Source: Candidatus Gastranaerophilales bacterium (GTDB lineage: Bacteria; Cyanobacteriota; Vampirovibrionia; Gastranaerophilales; Gastranaerophilaceae). From it: a stretch of 54,866 nucleotides of DNA. The translations under genes and the position numbers were made by a program. This document shows positions 1 through 8,125 of this stretch, one piece after another (within the stretch, counting starts at the first letter, position 1; the number at the start of each line of letters is the position of its first letter). The notes beneath the pieces are model-generated. The model saw only the letters and a program-made list of their open reading frames with translations. It was not told the DNA's origin and ran no database searches. The stretch is from contig CALVBN010000012.1 in assembly GCA_944325785.1 (NCBI GenBank), forward strand, positions 1 to 54,866, given 5' to 3'.

Positions 1-171
1 TTGTGGTTTTATATAATCTAGGCTTTTCACCAATGTGTTCCGACCAAATATCTACGTGCGTAGGTAAGTATAACAGCCCAACTTGTAGATTTACTTTAGA
101 GGAACACTTGTGGTTTTTATATAATCTAGGCATTTTACCTATGTGTTCCGACCAAATATCTACGTGCGTAG
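1..171. repeat. Tandem pair of about 63-bp repeats ending in CTACGTGCGTAG
   Basis: Positions 1-63 and 108-171 are near-identical copies of one unit (107-bp period). Each begins TTGTGGTTTT, contains the block ATGTGTTCCGACCAAATATC, and ends in the imperfect palindrome CTACGTGCGTAG (52-63 and 160-171). The same 12-mer, with the flanking words AATATCT and GCAC, recurs as a pair at 11349-11360 and 11422-11433. No coding signal is convincing here: an open frame at 3-206 encodes the repeat twice and looks like no protein I know. This looks like an intergenic repeat family. The function is unknown. Confidence 0.75.
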
Positions 172-173
172 CA

Positions 174-198
174 CAAAAAAAAGAGCCAAATGGCTCTT
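174..198 (-). terminator. Hairpin with T-run on the minus strand
   Basis: AAGAGCC (181-187) and GGCTCTT (192-198) form a 7-bp stem with a 4-nt loop. An A-run at 175-182 makes it a factor-independent terminator when read on the minus strand. No minus-strand gene is visible immediately to the right, so the transcript it would end is unknown. It may only be part of the repeat unit. Confidence 0.45.
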
Positions 199-411
199 GG
201 AATTAAGAATAGCTGGAAGTATGAAAAAGATTTAATACAATTATTAAACGCTATTTGACTTGCTTTTTCCATTACCGCATTAGGCAGTTTTGGGATAGAC
301 AGCAGGGCAGGTAATTGTAAATTTTTGTAAAGGCAATTTATTACACTAGCAATTTTTGATTTTCTAAGGTTTTCTATAAAAGAGTGTATTATGTATTGAA
401 AGGCAAAAGTT
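199..411. other. Gene-free stretch upstream of the first hypothetical gene
   Basis: Between the repeat pair and the gene at 412 I see no convincing open frame, tRNA or known structured RNA. The last 15 bases hold the ribosome-binding site of the next gene. Together with the repeats, the first 411 bases of the window are therefore without a supported gene. Confidence 0.5.
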
Positions 412-927
412 ATGACAGAAGTTTTTTTTGGTAATTCTTTATTTGATACTGCAGATGGATATGGTGAATGCAGAGCTTTGTGGCGGGTAAATAAGCCTGG
501 TTGTCAAATCGAAAAACTGCAAAATTTTGTCGCTTCACAGCCAGTTTCTCCCGAGATTAGAGGTGTTTACAATAATAACGGTCAAAAGGTTTATTATTCA
601 AAAGATTATTTTAATAATTCGATTTCCAAGTATAAAACATATGTAAAGGATGGGAAAGTTAAATCAGTAGATTTTTCTCAAATTCCAAGAAGAGTATCGG
701 AAAATGGCAAGCTGATACCTGCTGAAAATCTAGCAGGCAGAAGTTTTACGATTGTAGAAGGACTTCCTGTCGATGGTACAACCAAAACGCTTTCTAAAGC
801 AAAGTTATGTTTAAGAGGAGTGTTAAACAAAATGGGGATTCCTGAGGTTGATTTAAATAAAAGTTTTGTTAAATCGACAGAAAATATAAGTAATATAGCA
901 AAAAAATATTTAAAATACATGGTTTAA
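412..927 (+). CDS. Hypothetical protein, 171 aa
   Basis: I do not recognise this protein. It starts at ATG with a GAAAGG ribosome-binding site about 8 nt upstream. It has no signal peptide or membrane segment. The middle is rich in Lys, Tyr and Asn, and includes GVYNNNGQKVYYSKDYF, which could be a beta-rich repeat. The C-terminus is basic and helical. The gene stands alone and is closed by a strong terminator directly after its stop codon. A lineage-specific cytoplasmic protein is likely, but this is only inferred from the lack of a recognisable domain. Confidence 0.7.
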   Translation: MTEVFFGNSLFDTADGYGECRALWRVNKPGCQIEKLQNFVASQPVSPEIRGVYNNNGQKVYYSKDYFNNSISKYKTYVKDGKVKSVDFSQIPRRVSENGKLIPAENLAGRSFTIVEGLPVDGTTKTLSKAKLCLRGVLNKMGIPEVDLNKSFVKSTENISNIAKKYLKYMV

Positions 928-962
928 AAAATACGGGAGATTTTCAGCTCCCGTATTTTTTT
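928..962 (+). terminator. Rho-independent terminator
   Basis: AATACGGGAG (930-939) pairs with CTCCCGTATT (948-957) across an 8-nt loop and is followed by a T-run. It lies directly behind the stop codon of the 171-aa hypothetical gene and insulates it from rny. Confidence 0.9.
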
Positions 963-1068
963 ATTATGTACAAATTAATCATTATATGATATTATATTGA
1001 CAGTAGTAGTATAAAAATTTTTGAAAATATATGCGATAAAAAAGATTATTAAAAATATTTAATGATTT

Positions 1069-1091
1069 CCGGGTAGGTTATATGTACCCGG
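1069..1091 (+). promoter_or_regulatory. Hairpin in the rny upstream region
   Basis: CCGGGTA (1069-1075) and TACCCGG (1085-1091) form a perfect 7-bp stem with a 9-nt loop, about 42 nt before the rny start. It has no T-run behind it, so it is not a terminator. A possible promoter, TTGAAA at 1021-1026 and GATTAT at 1044-1049 with a 17-nt spacer, would place the hairpin in the 5' leader. It could be a stability or autoregulatory element, which is inference. Confidence 0.4.
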
Positions 1092-1133
1092 GTGTCGTGT
1101 ATATATAAAAAATAGAAAAGGAATAGGTGCTAA

Positions 1134-2654
1134 ATGAATGCATTATTAACCGCTGCAATTGTAGTAATGGTTATACTAATTGCTGTTATTGCCGTACAGA
1201 GAGTTAAGTATAAGAATCTCATTTTCCAAACAGAACAGTCTAAGAAGGATTTACTTGAAAAAGAAGCTATTATGCAGAAGGAGGCTTTGATAAAAGCAAA
1301 GGAAGCTCTGCAGAGTGAAAGAGAACAGTTAAATGAAGACGAAAGAGAACGTAGACGTGAATTTGCGGTGATAGAATCTAAATTATCCAAAAGAGAAGAC
1401 CAAATAGAGGATAAAATACAGGAAATTACTGATAAAGAATTAGAATTAGACAGACTCAAAGATCAATTAATTGAAAAAGAAGATTTTTTGGCTGAAATAG
1501 TTCAAAAACAGACTGTAGAGTTGGAAAGAATTGCCGGTATGTCTACAGAAGATGCAAAAAGAATGCTTTTAGAGCAATTAAAAAGTGATTTGGCTCAAGA
1601 GCAGATGCAGTTAATAAGAGAAAATGAGGCTAAGATAAGGGAAGATGCTTTAGAAAAATCTAAAGAAATCCTAACAACAACAATGCAGAGATGCATGATG
1701 GAACAGGTGGTTGAATCGACTGTTTCAGTTGTTTCTTTACCTAATGATGAAATGAAAGGGCGTATTATAGGACGCGAGGGACGTAATATAAGAACACTGG
1801 AAACCTTGACAGGCGTCGACTTAATCATTGACGATACTCCGGAAGCGGTTGTATTATCTGCATTTGATCCTGTAAGACGTGAAATTGCAAAAATTGCGTT
1901 AGAAAAACTTATTCAAGATGGGCGTATACACCCTGTAAGAATAGAAGAAACTGTTGAAAAATCAAGAGAAGAAGTCGAAAAGAAAATTATGAAAGAAGGC
2001 GAAAATGCCGCTCTTGAGATGGGTATTATGGGGTTGAATAAAGAGCTTATAAAAAATCTTGGGCGTTTATATTATAGAACCAGTTATGGTCAGAATGTAT
2101 TAAAACATTCACTTGAGGTTGGGCATATCGCCGGTATGCTGGCTGCAGAACTAGGTGCAAATGTTTATGTTGCAAAGAGGGCAGGGCTTCTTCATGATAT
2201 TGGTAAGGCAGTAGACCAGACTCAAGAAGGTACGCATATTCAATTGGGAGTAGAGCTTGCCTTAAGGTATGGTGAAAAACCGGAGGTTGTTCATGCAATT
2301 GAGGCGCATCATGATGATGTTACAGCAAACACTGTTGAGGCTGTTCTTGTAAAATTGGCAGATGCTATATCTGCAGGAAGACCCGGTGCAAGACGCGATA
2401 CTTTGGAAATTTATATTAAACGTTTACAAAAAATAGAAGAAATTGTGAACGGGTATGAAGGTATAAAGCAGTCTTTTGCTGTTCAAGCCGGCAGAGAAGT
2501 ACGTGTAATTGTTCAATCTGAAATGTTTGATGATTTAGCTTCTCAAAAACTGGCAAGAGATATTGCTAAAAAGATTGAAGATGAACTAGATTATCCTGGA
2601 CAGATTAAGGTTACTGTTGTAAGAGAATTTAGAACTACTGAGATAGCAAAATAG
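1134..2654 (+). CDS. rny: Ribonuclease Y
   Basis: Membrane-anchored endoribonuclease that initiates mRNA decay. Residues 1-20 form the N-terminal membrane anchor, and about 30-190 are a long charged coiled coil. A KH domain contains [12 protein letters not shown] at 209-220, and an HD domain carries the metal-binding pair H354-D355 in LLHDIGK. The length of 506 aa is normal for the family. ATG at 1134 is preceded by an AGGAATAGG-type site. It is followed 37 bp later by the YmdB-type gene, the same order known from Gram-positive genomes, so the two probably share a transcript. Identification is secure. Confidence 0.97.
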   Translation: MNALLTAAIVVMVILIAVIAVQRVKYKNLIFQTEQSKKDLLEKEAIMQKEALIKAKEALQSEREQLNEDERERRREFAVIESKLSKREDQIEDKIQEITDKELELDRLKDQLIEKEDFLAEIVQKQTVELERIAGMSTEDAKRMLLEQLKSDLAQEQMQLIRENEAKIREDALEKSKEILTTTMQRCMMEQVVESTVSVVSLPNDEMKGRIIGREGRNIRTLETLTGVDLIIDDTPEAVVLSAFDPVRREIAKIALEKLIQDGRIHPVRIEETVEKSREEVEKKIMKEGENAALEMGIMGLNKELIKNLGRLYYRTSYGQNVLKHSLEVGHIAGMLAAELGANVYVAKRAGLLHDIGKAVDQTQEGTHIQLGVELALRYGEKPEVVHAIEAHHDDVTANTVEAVLVKLADAISAGRPGARRDTLEIYIKRLQKIEEIVNGYEGIKQSFAVQAGREVRVIVQSEMFDDLASQKLARDIAKKIEDELDYPGQIKVTVVREFRTTEIAK

Positions 2655-2662
2655 AGTTAGGA

Positions 2663-2689
2663 AACGGAGGAATAGTAAATTCCTCCGTT
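2663..2689 (+). promoter_or_regulatory. Hairpin burying a Shine-Dalgarno sequence between rny and ymdB
   Basis: AACGGAGGAAT (2663-2673) is perfectly complementary to ATTCCTCCGTT (2679-2689), with a 5-nt loop. The left arm contains the only good Shine-Dalgarno word (GGAGGA) near the next gene, and the right arm ends 2 nt before the first candidate ATG. There is no T-run, so it is not a classical terminator. It could control translation of the downstream gene or protect or mark the mRNA between the two genes. Confidence 0.6.
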
Positions 2690-2691
2690 AT

Positions 2692-3555
2692 ATGGAAATT
2701 ATGAGTTGTAATTCTGAAATAAAAATGGTATTTTTTGGAGATATAACCGGAAGAGCGGGAAGGATGGCGGTTAAAAATTATATTGCCTCTTTAACTGAAA
2801 AGCCGGATTTTGTTATTGCAAATATTGAAAATGCTTCTCACGGTTTTGGTTTAACAAAGAAAAATTATGAAGAGTTAAATTCATATGGGATAAATTGTTT
2901 TACTTCCGGTAATCATATTTGGGATAAGAAGGACATTTTTGATTATATAGATAATGCGGATAACCTTTTGCGTCCGTTAAATTATCCCAAAGATACAAAA
3001 GGCAGGGGGGGCAGAATCTTTGAAGTAAAAGGACAAAAAATAGCAGTGATTAATGCTTTAGGGCGTGTTTTTATGCCTCCGATAGATTCTCCATGGCAGA
3101 CTGTAACAGAAGAAATCAAGGAATTAATCTGCCTGGGTGCTGACAGTGTTATTATTGATTTCCATGCAGAAGCTACGGCTGAGAAAATTTGTTTTTCTAA
3201 ATATCTGGCTAAAGAATTTAATAATGCGGAGAAATCTTTAATAAAGGCCTTTATCGGCACACATACTCATGTGCAGACAGCGGATGAAAAAATTTATAAT
3301 GGAATGGCATATATTACAGATGCCGGTTTCTGCGGGACGGAAGACAGCGTTATCGGTATGGAGTTTTTGACTTCTTATAAAAGATTATCATCCAGTATTC
3401 CTGAAAGATATGAAATAGCTCAAGATAATTTAGCGCAGATTAATGGCGTTGAGGTTCTTTTTGATAGCAACCATGCAACGCAGATAAAAAGAATTAATAT
3501 GATAGTAGATAATAGTAAAAAGGAAAGTGAGGTCGACATTGAAGATGACGGCTAG
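2692..3555 (+). CDS. ymdB: YmdB-type metallophosphoesterase (TIGR00282 family)
   Basis: Dinuclear metal phosphodiesterase. Bacillus YmdB acts on 2',3'-cAMP and is linked to RNase Y control. The metal motifs appear in order: GDITGRAGR, NIENASHG, GNHIWDKKD, IIDFHAEATAEK and GTHTHVQTADE. It has no signal peptide and is about the usual length. The start is uncertain. ATG at 2692 (used here), 2701 and 2725 are all in frame; family members usually begin right at the MVFFGD strand, which favours the shorter forms. The Shine-Dalgarno word upstream sits inside a hairpin. The gene lies 15 bp before the PHP gene, so it is probably part of an rny-to-LOG operon. Confidence 0.93.
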   Translation: MEIMSCNSEIKMVFFGDITGRAGRMAVKNYIASLTEKPDFVIANIENASHGFGLTKKNYEELNSYGINCFTSGNHIWDKKDIFDYIDNADNLLRPLNYPKDTKGRGGRIFEVKGQKIAVINALGRVFMPPIDSPWQTVTEEIKELICLGADSVIIDFHAEATAEKICFSKYLAKEFNNAEKSLIKAFIGTHTHVQTADEKIYNGMAYITDAGFCGTEDSVIGMEFLTSYKRLSSSIPERYEIAQDNLAQINGVEVLFDSNHATQIKRINMIVDNSKKESEVDIEDDG

Positions 3556-3570
3556 GAGAGGAGGAGTGGT

Positions 3571-4425
3571 ATGAAAGGTGATTTTCATATTCACACTTAC
3601 TACTCTGACGGAGTGTTTTCTCCTGAAAAAATTGTTGATTTGGCCTTAGAAGCAGGGCTGGAAGTTATTGCGCTTACCGATCATGATAATGTCCTGGCGT
3701 ACGATTCTGCTGTAGAATATCTTAAAAATAAAGAAGTAAACTTTAAAATAATTCCGGGTATTGAGGTAAATACTTTGTACAAAGAGTATGAAGTCCATAT
3801 ATTAGGGTATTTTCCTGATGTTAATAAAAGTGATTTTAAGAATTTACTTAAGGTTCAACAGCAGGCGCGTATAAAGCAAACAAAAGAAATTTTGCATCTT
3901 CTTGCAAAAAAAGAAGGTATTAAAATTGCATTTGATGATGTGAAAAATATGGTCGCAGAAGGTGGTAGTATCGGCAGACCTCATATCGCGAAGGCTATAA
4001 CAAATGCGGGTGGAACCAGCAATGTAATGGAAGCCTATAGTAAATATATTCACAGAGCATCACCGGTATATGTTGAAAGAAAAACTGTTACTCCGTTTGA
4101 TGCAGTAGAAGTTATATATGATTCCGGCGGAATTCCTGTAATCGCGCATCCGTACGATATTGATATAGCGGAAAAACTTATAAAGGATCTTATGAACTGT
4201 GGTTTGAGAGGTATTGAGGCTTATCATAGAAAGCATTCTCCTGCTATAGTTGAGTATTTCTCTACAATGGCTGAAAATTTAGGACTCATTGTTACCGGAG
4301 GGTCAGATTTCCACGCTCCGAATATTATGAACGGGCAGATTATTCTCGGGAAAAACTTTGTACCTGATTGGATTTATGATTCTCTGATAAATGAAAAGAA
4401 GCATTTAGATTTAGCCAGAGGATAA
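3571..4425 (+). CDS. PHP-domain phosphoesterase (YciV/RNase AM-like)
   Basis: Polymerase-and-histidinol-phosphatase domain enzyme. The metal ligands are seen as HIHTYYSDG (about residue 6), LTDHDN, PGIEVN, IAHPYD and GGSDFHAPN. An inserted helical segment with GSIGRPHIAKAI is typical of the YciV/TrpH branch, whose members hydrolyse 3',5'-nucleoside bisphosphates or trim RNA 5' ends. It has a strong AGGAGAGGAGG ribosome-binding site. Sitting behind rny and ymdB, a role in RNA turnover is plausible, but the exact substrate cannot be read from the sequence. Confidence 0.9.
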   Translation: MKGDFHIHTYYSDGVFSPEKIVDLALEAGLEVIALTDHDNVLAYDSAVEYLKNKEVNFKIIPGIEVNTLYKEYEVHILGYFPDVNKSDFKNLLKVQQQARIKQTKEILHLLAKKEGIKIAFDDVKNMVAEGGSIGRPHIAKAITNAGGTSNVMEAYSKYIHRASPVYVERKTVTPFDAVEVIYDSGGIPVIAHPYDIDIAEKLIKDLMNCGLRGIEAYHRKHSPAIVEYFSTMAENLGLIVTGGSDFHAPNIMNGQIILGKNFVPDWIYDSLINEKKHLDLARG

Positions 4426-4441
4426 TGTAGAAAGGGTTTGT

Positions 4442-5020
4442 ATGAAGAAGGGTTTTACTATAGTAGAAGTTTCTATTTTATTTGTAATATTTTTGATAGT
4501 AGCATTTTTGGTTGCACCACTCTCTATCGATGATACTATGCAAGCTAAAAATACATCATTATGGAGAAATGTTCAAACTGATTTTGCAAATATTTTTTAT
4601 ACGATTAATACCCAGAAGGATAAAGAGGACTTTGATTTTGCTAACGCTCTTAATTCTGCATTATCGGGAGAATTAAAGACAAATATAAAACCTTACAAAA
4701 TTACTTTTTTGAATGGGACTTTCCCGAGTTCTACATATAGATTTTCAGATTATTATTCTACTAATTCTAATGCTGTATTGTCATACAAGCTGTTTGACAA
4801 ACCCCAAGGCGATTTAAGAGGGGTTCTGCTCTATGACGTGAACGGCAAATCTCGTCCTAATGTCTGGGGCAGGGATGTTTTTGGATTTAATATATATTCA
4901 GACAGGTTTGAGCCATTTTGCAAAAACGAGTCTATAAATTCCCAGAAGCAAGAATGTTCAAAAGACGGTACCGGGCTTTGTTGTTCCAATTATTATTTGA
5001 TAGGGGGGAGCTTTAATTGA
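4442..5020 (+). CDS. Type IV prepilin-like (pseudopilin) protein
   Basis: The N-terminus is a class III signal: a short leader MKKG, a cleavage site before Phe5, Glu at position +5 of the mature protein (E9), then a hydrophobic helix of about 20 residues. This is the mark of pilins and type II secretion pseudopilins processed by prepilin peptidase PilD. The rest (192 aa in total) is a soluble domain with four Cys near the C-terminus. It starts 16 bp after the PHP gene with a GAAAGGG site and overlaps the LOG gene by 4 nt. No pilus assembly genes lie nearby, so it would depend on a machine encoded elsewhere. Confidence 0.85.
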   Translation: MKKGFTIVEVSILFVIFLIVAFLVAPLSIDDTMQAKNTSLWRNVQTDFANIFYTINTQKDKEDFDFANALNSALSGELKTNIKPYKITFLNGTFPSSTYRFSDYYSTNSNAVLSYKLFDKPQGDLRGVLLYDVNGKSRPNVWGRDVFGFNIYSDRFEPFCKNESINSQKQECSKDGTGLCCSNYYLIGGSFN

Positions 5021-5595
5021 TAAATAATATTTGTATTTTTGCCTCTTCTTCAAATAGATTAGAAAAATGTTTTTATGATGATGCTAGGATTTTAGGTGAA
5101 CTTATTGGCAGAGCAGGGTTGAATATTGTGTATGGAGGAAGCAGGCTAGGGCTTATGTACGCTTGTGCGGAAGCTGTTAAAGAAAATGGGGGACAAATTA
5201 TTGGTGTAATGCCTAAGCGTTTATATGACATGGGGGTGGCAAATCCGCAGGATTGTGCCGACTTTATTCTAACAGAAGGTATGAGAGAACGAAAAGCAAA
5301 GATGGATGAAGCATCTGATGCTGTTATTGCCTTAGCAGGAGGGTTTGGTACTCTTGAAGAAATATCAGAAATGATAGTGCAGAAACAACTGGGGTATAAT
5401 AAGAAACCTGTTATACTCTTAAATACTAAAGGTTTTTATAATGGTTTGGTTAATTTTTTTGACTCTATCATAGCTCACAATTTTGCTAAAGAAGAAACGC
5501 GTAATTTATATTATGTTGCAGAATCTCCTGAAGATGCCTTTAGGTATCTGCAAAACTATAATCCTGCGGATATATTATTAGCAAGTAAATTTTAG
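5017..5595 (+). CDS. LOG-family protein (TIGR00730), putative nucleoside 5'-monophosphate phosphoribohydrolase
   Basis: Rossmann-like enzyme of the Lonely-Guy family. Characterised members release the base from cytokinin-type or other nucleoside monophosphates. The motif AGGFGTLEE, a variant of PGGxGTxxE, and GMRERKAKMDE upstream form the active site. It starts at TTG (5017), supported by GGGGGGAG at 5003-5010, 6 nt upstream, and by the TTGA overlap with the previous stop codon. Length is 192 aa, typical. It probably ends the rny operon, converging with the small LuxR-type gene with a 4-nt overlap. The physiological substrate is unknown. Confidence 0.92.
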   Translation: MINNICIFASSSNRLEKCFYDDARILGELIGRAGLNIVYGGSRLGLMYACAEAVKENGGQIIGVMPKRLYDMGVANPQDCADFILTEGMRERKAKMDEASDAVIALAGGFGTLEEISEMIVQKQLGYNKKPVILLNTKGFYNGLVNFFDSIIAHNFAKEETRNLYYVAESPEDAFRYLQNYNPADILLASKF

Positions 5596-5813
5596 ATTTT
5601 ATCAATATCTACTATTTTATAGTATACAGAGTATATAGCAGCCTGTACTTTATTATGCACATTAAACTTTCTGTAAATGCTTTCAATGTGCGCTTTTACA
5701 GTATGAATTGATATAACAAGTGTCTTTGCTATTTCTTCATTACTATAACCCTTGATTATTAAAAGCAGTGTTTCCATCTCTCTTGCTGTTAATGTTTTTT
5801 TTGTTTTGCTCAT
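5592..5813 (-). CDS. Stand-alone LuxR/GerE-type HTH DNA-binding protein
   Basis: This 73-aa protein is just the DNA-binding domain of a NarL/FixJ regulator: LTAREMETLLLIIKGYSNEE, then EIAKTLVISIHTVKAH as the helix-turn-helix. It has no receiver domain, and the upstream DNA does not encode a broken one. By eye it matches the C-terminal domain of the NarL-type regulator at 23426-24112 at 29 of 60 positions. A promoter (TTGAAG, 17 bp, TATTAT) ends 9 nt before the ATG, and no Shine-Dalgarno sequence is present. It may regulate by DNA binding alone or by competing with a two-domain relative; this is inference. Confidence 0.88.
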   Translation of the reverse strand: MSKTKKTLTAREMETLLLIIKGYSNEEIAKTLVISIHTVKAHIESIYRKFNVHNKVQAAIYSVYYKIVDIDKI

Positions 5814-5822
5814 ATCTATATA

Positions 5823-5851
5823 ATAATACTAATTAAACCAAAATGCTTCAA
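5823..5851 (-). promoter_or_regulatory. Promoter of the small LuxR-type gene
   Basis: On the minus strand: -35 TTGAAG (5846-5851), 17-bp spacer, -10 TATTAT (5823-5828). The start codon lies only 9 nt beyond the -10 box, leaving a leader of about 2-3 nt and no room for a ribosome-binding site. Confidence 0.55.
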
Positions 5852-5884
5852 TGTATTTTCCAATTAAAAAAATATATAAAAATT

Positions 5885-6532
5885 TTATGTATTGAAAATT
5901 CTGTCCCCCGCGTCACCCATTCCAGGAACTATGTATCCACGTTCATTTAAGTGAGAATCTACAGCTGCAACTATTAATGTTATTGCAGGGAATTCTTTGA
6001 AAACTCTTTCAATACCTTCTTTTGCAGAAATCATACAAACACAGCAGATATTGGTTTCCGGAATACCTTTTTCAGTATAAAGTCTGATTGCCTCAACTAA
6101 AGAATTTCCTGTTGCAAGCATTGGATCGGTTATGTAGACATAATAACTCTCCGGCTTATCAACAGGCATCGGAACTTTATTGTAGTACCAAACCGGCTTT
6201 AATGTTTTTTCATCACGGTACATGCCAATGTGTCTTATTGTTGCTTGTGGAAGAATATCCACCGCTTCATCTGTAAAAATAAGTCCGGCGCGTAAAATAG
6301 GGGATATTATAATGGTTATGTCCGGATTTATTGTTTGAGTTGTAAATTTTTCGAGTGGAGTTTCTATTTCAATGCTTGTCTGTGGTAAATTTTTGGTTGC
6401 TTCGTACAGCAGAATTCTTGTTAGTTTTCTGGCAGCAAGCCTTACTCCCTGTGTATCAGTTTTTTTATTTCTAATTGTACATAAACTCTGATTAACTATT
6501 GGATTGGATATTATTTTTAAATTTTGTTTCAT
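5885..6532 (-). CDS. upp: Uracil phosphoribosyltransferase
   Basis: Converts uracil and PRPP to UMP in pyrimidine salvage, in the cytoplasm. The PRPP-binding motif is ITDPMLATGNS at 134-144, and the family-typical C-terminus GMGDAGDRIFNT closes the uracil site. Length is 215 aa, close to the usual 208-210. The gene overlaps the 3' end of the MCE-domain gene by 41 nt in another frame, so it is translationally tied to it. It is otherwise an ordinary member. Identification is secure. Confidence 0.96.
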   Translation of the reverse strand: MKQNLKIISNPIVNQSLCTIRNKKTDTQGVRLAARKLTRILLYEATKNLPQTSIEIETPLEKFTTQTINPDITIIISPILRAGLIFTDEAVDILPQATIRHIGMYRDEKTLKPVWYYNKVPMPVDKPESYYVYITDPMLATGNSLVEAIRLYTEKGIPETNICCVCMISAKEGIERVFKEFPAITLIVAAVDSHLNERGYIVPGMGDAGDRIFNT

Positions 6533-7172
6533 TTTTATTTCCTTTATTTATATCATTACCAAACTTTTCCGCTTTTCTGACGGCATTTTCTACTAGATTA
6601 TCCGCATAATTTAAAAAATCTGTTATGTTTTCGTCATTATTTGAAGGTTTTATATCGATTTTTTTTAAGTTATTACTGAACGAAGATGATGTATAAATAA
6701 TTGAACCGAGTTTATCAAACATATCATTAAGTAGTCCAAGGGCATCATGCAGGCGTTTAGGCGGGTTTACTGTTAAAATAGGAACACTAGTATCAATATA
6801 TGTATTTTTATCAGGTAAGTATAGTTCCAAGGACTTGGAACCTGCCATACCGCTAAACTCTACAGTGGCTTTTGTGCCTTGTGGTATTGTGACTGTATCA
6901 TCAGTAATAATAAATTTGACATAGACTTCAGAATTAGTTGGTTTTATTTTTGTAACATGACCGACTTCTATGCCCATCATTCTTACAGGTGAGCCAACTA
7001 TCAAGCCATCTACGTCCTGCATAAAAATGTCATAGCTGTTATCATTTTTTTCTCTGGCAATATAGACAAAAGTGGATATAGAGATTATAATGAGTATAAT
7101 AATCAGCCAAATAAGCAATTCACCGCTGTGTGTTATATAAAATGTGTTGCGTTCTTTACCTATCCCCGCCAT
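6492..7172 (-). CDS. MCE/MlaD-domain protein (lipid transport)
   Basis: Substrate-binding component of an Mla/TGD-type lipid ABC transporter, anchored in the inner membrane of diderm bacteria. One transmembrane helix lies at about 17-38. It is followed by an MCE domain with VDGLIVGSPVRMMGIEVG and GTKATVEFSGMAGSK, then a helical tail rich in Asn and Lys. The ATPase and permease subunits are not in this window. It has its own promoter 9 nt from the start codon. The 3' end overlaps upp by 41 nt. It indicates an outer-membrane-bearing cell. Confidence 0.85.
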   Translation of the reverse strand: MAGIGKERNTFYITHSGELLIWLIIILIIISISTFVYIAREKNDNSYDIFMQDVDGLIVGSPVRMMGIEVGHVTKIKPTNSEVYVKFIITDDTVTIPQGTKATVEFSGMAGSKSLELYLPDKNTYIDTSVPILTVNPPKRLHDALGLLNDMFDKLGSIIYTSSSFSNNLKKIDIKPSNNDENITDFLNYADNLVENAVRKAEKFGNDINKGNKNETKFKNNIQSNS

Positions 7173-7181
7173 AATATATTT

Positions 7182-7210
7182 ATTATATAAAAAATTAGAA
7201 ATTAAGACAA
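7182..7210 (-). promoter_or_regulatory. Promoter of the MCE-upp pair
   Basis: On the minus strand: TTGTCT (7205-7210), 17-bp spacer, TATAAT (7182-7187). The ATG follows 9 nt after the -10 box and has no Shine-Dalgarno sequence, so the mRNA leader should be only a few nucleotides long. Confidence 0.6.
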
Positions 7211-7220
7211 GTATATTTTG

Positions 7221-7778
7221 TCATTCATTTTGTATTTTGATAGCCCCCCAGGCTCTAATAAAGCCTTTTTCGTACATTATCAAATAGTATCCTCCCTCTT
7301 TTATATATTCTATAGAAGCATCCATATGTTCATATTCTTTTGGGGGTGTTGCGCCGGTTTTAGCATATTTGGCATCAATAATTCTTTGGAATTTGTCTTT
7401 GCGTTTTTTGCGCCGGATTTCCTGTTTTTCTTCCTTAGAGAGTTCTTTTGTATTTTTGTAGTATTTTTTTAGTTCTTTTTCATTTTCTGCTATTTTGAAT
7501 ACAGGGATAACAGCGATTAATTCTCTGGATTCAATTAAATATAAAAATTCTCTGTCATTTGAAAGAGCGAGTGTATAGTGTCCCGGTTTGATAAAGTTGC
7601 CGTTAAAATCAGGTATATAATCGACTATAGAAATTACTGGCTGTTCATCTGTTGGTATTGAATATCTATAGATACTGCTCTGATGAACCGTTAGTCCCGA
7701 AGGTGTTGCCGGATAAGGTGCAGAAGGAGCTAAATAGTCGATATCTCTTAGTGCTGGTGTTATTATTCCATCTATCAT
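7221..7778 (-). CDS. Hypothetical protein, 185 aa
   Basis: Unrecognised. The first 40 residues are rich in Pro, Ser and Tyr. The middle is beta-strand-like (PGHYTLALSNDREFLYLIES), followed by a highly charged Lys/Glu helix at about 100-130 and a final strand region. No signal peptide or membrane span is visible. It starts inside the stop codon of rnpA (ATGA overlap), so the two are co-translated. The context (rnpA upstream, MCE gene downstream) does not reveal a job. Confidence 0.75.
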   Translation of the reverse strand: MIDGIITPALRDIDYLAPSAPYPATPSGLTVHQSSIYRYSIPTDEQPVISIVDYIPDFNGNFIKPGHYTLALSNDREFLYLIESRELIAVIPVFKIAENEKELKKYYKNTKELSKEEKQEIRRKKRKDKFQRIIDAKYAKTGATPPKEYEHMDASIEYIKEGGYYLIMYEKGFIRAWGAIKIQNE

Positions 7779-8119
7779 AGTAATTTTATAATTTTTTGCA
7801 TAGCAGTATTAATTTCTGAGAAATTTTTATTAAGAAGTTTTGAAGAAGCTGTAAATACTAAAGAAATGTATTTTGGATCAATTTGTTCATTTTTGAGTAT
7901 AAGTCTTATGCTTTCACGCATTAACCTCTTTATACGATTTCTTTTAACCGCACGTTTGTGAATTTTTTTGCTTACAACAAATCCTATTTTTATTGGTGTA
8001 TTGTCGGCTTTGGAGCGTCCGCAGAATACTGTTATTCCATCTCTGTGGAAGCTTTTGCCGGTTTTATAAGTCGCAGTGAATGCACTTCTTTTTTTTAATC
8101 TGTTTTGTTTAGGGAGCAT
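7775..8119 (-). CDS. rnpA: Ribonuclease P protein component
   Basis: Protein subunit that helps the RNase P RNA remove the 5' leader of pre-tRNAs. The RNR motif is visible as AVKRNRIKRLMRE at about 57-69, with the usual basic N-terminus (MLPKQNRLKKRSAF). Length is 114 aa, normal. The classic neighbours rpmH and yidC are absent; instead it leads a hypothetical gene and is followed by the MCE and upp genes. Its promoter ends 6 nt before the ATG, so the mRNA is predicted to be leaderless. Identification is secure. Confidence 0.95.
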   Translation of the reverse strand: MLPKQNRLKKRSAFTATYKTGKSFHRDGITVFCGRSKADNTPIKIGFVVSKKIHKRAVKRNRIKRLMRESIRLILKNEQIDPKYISLVFTASSKLLNKNFSEINTAMQKIIKLL

Positions 8120-8125
8120 AATAGA

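Noticed and set aside
1..171. Short CRISPR array at the left edge
   Set aside because: Only two long unequal units with a 107-bp period and no cas gene; the unit recurs in part elsewhere as an intergenic repeat.
3..206. Open frame of 67 codons across the left repeat pair
   Set aside because: It translates the direct repeat twice and has no ribosome-binding site; the repeat explains it.
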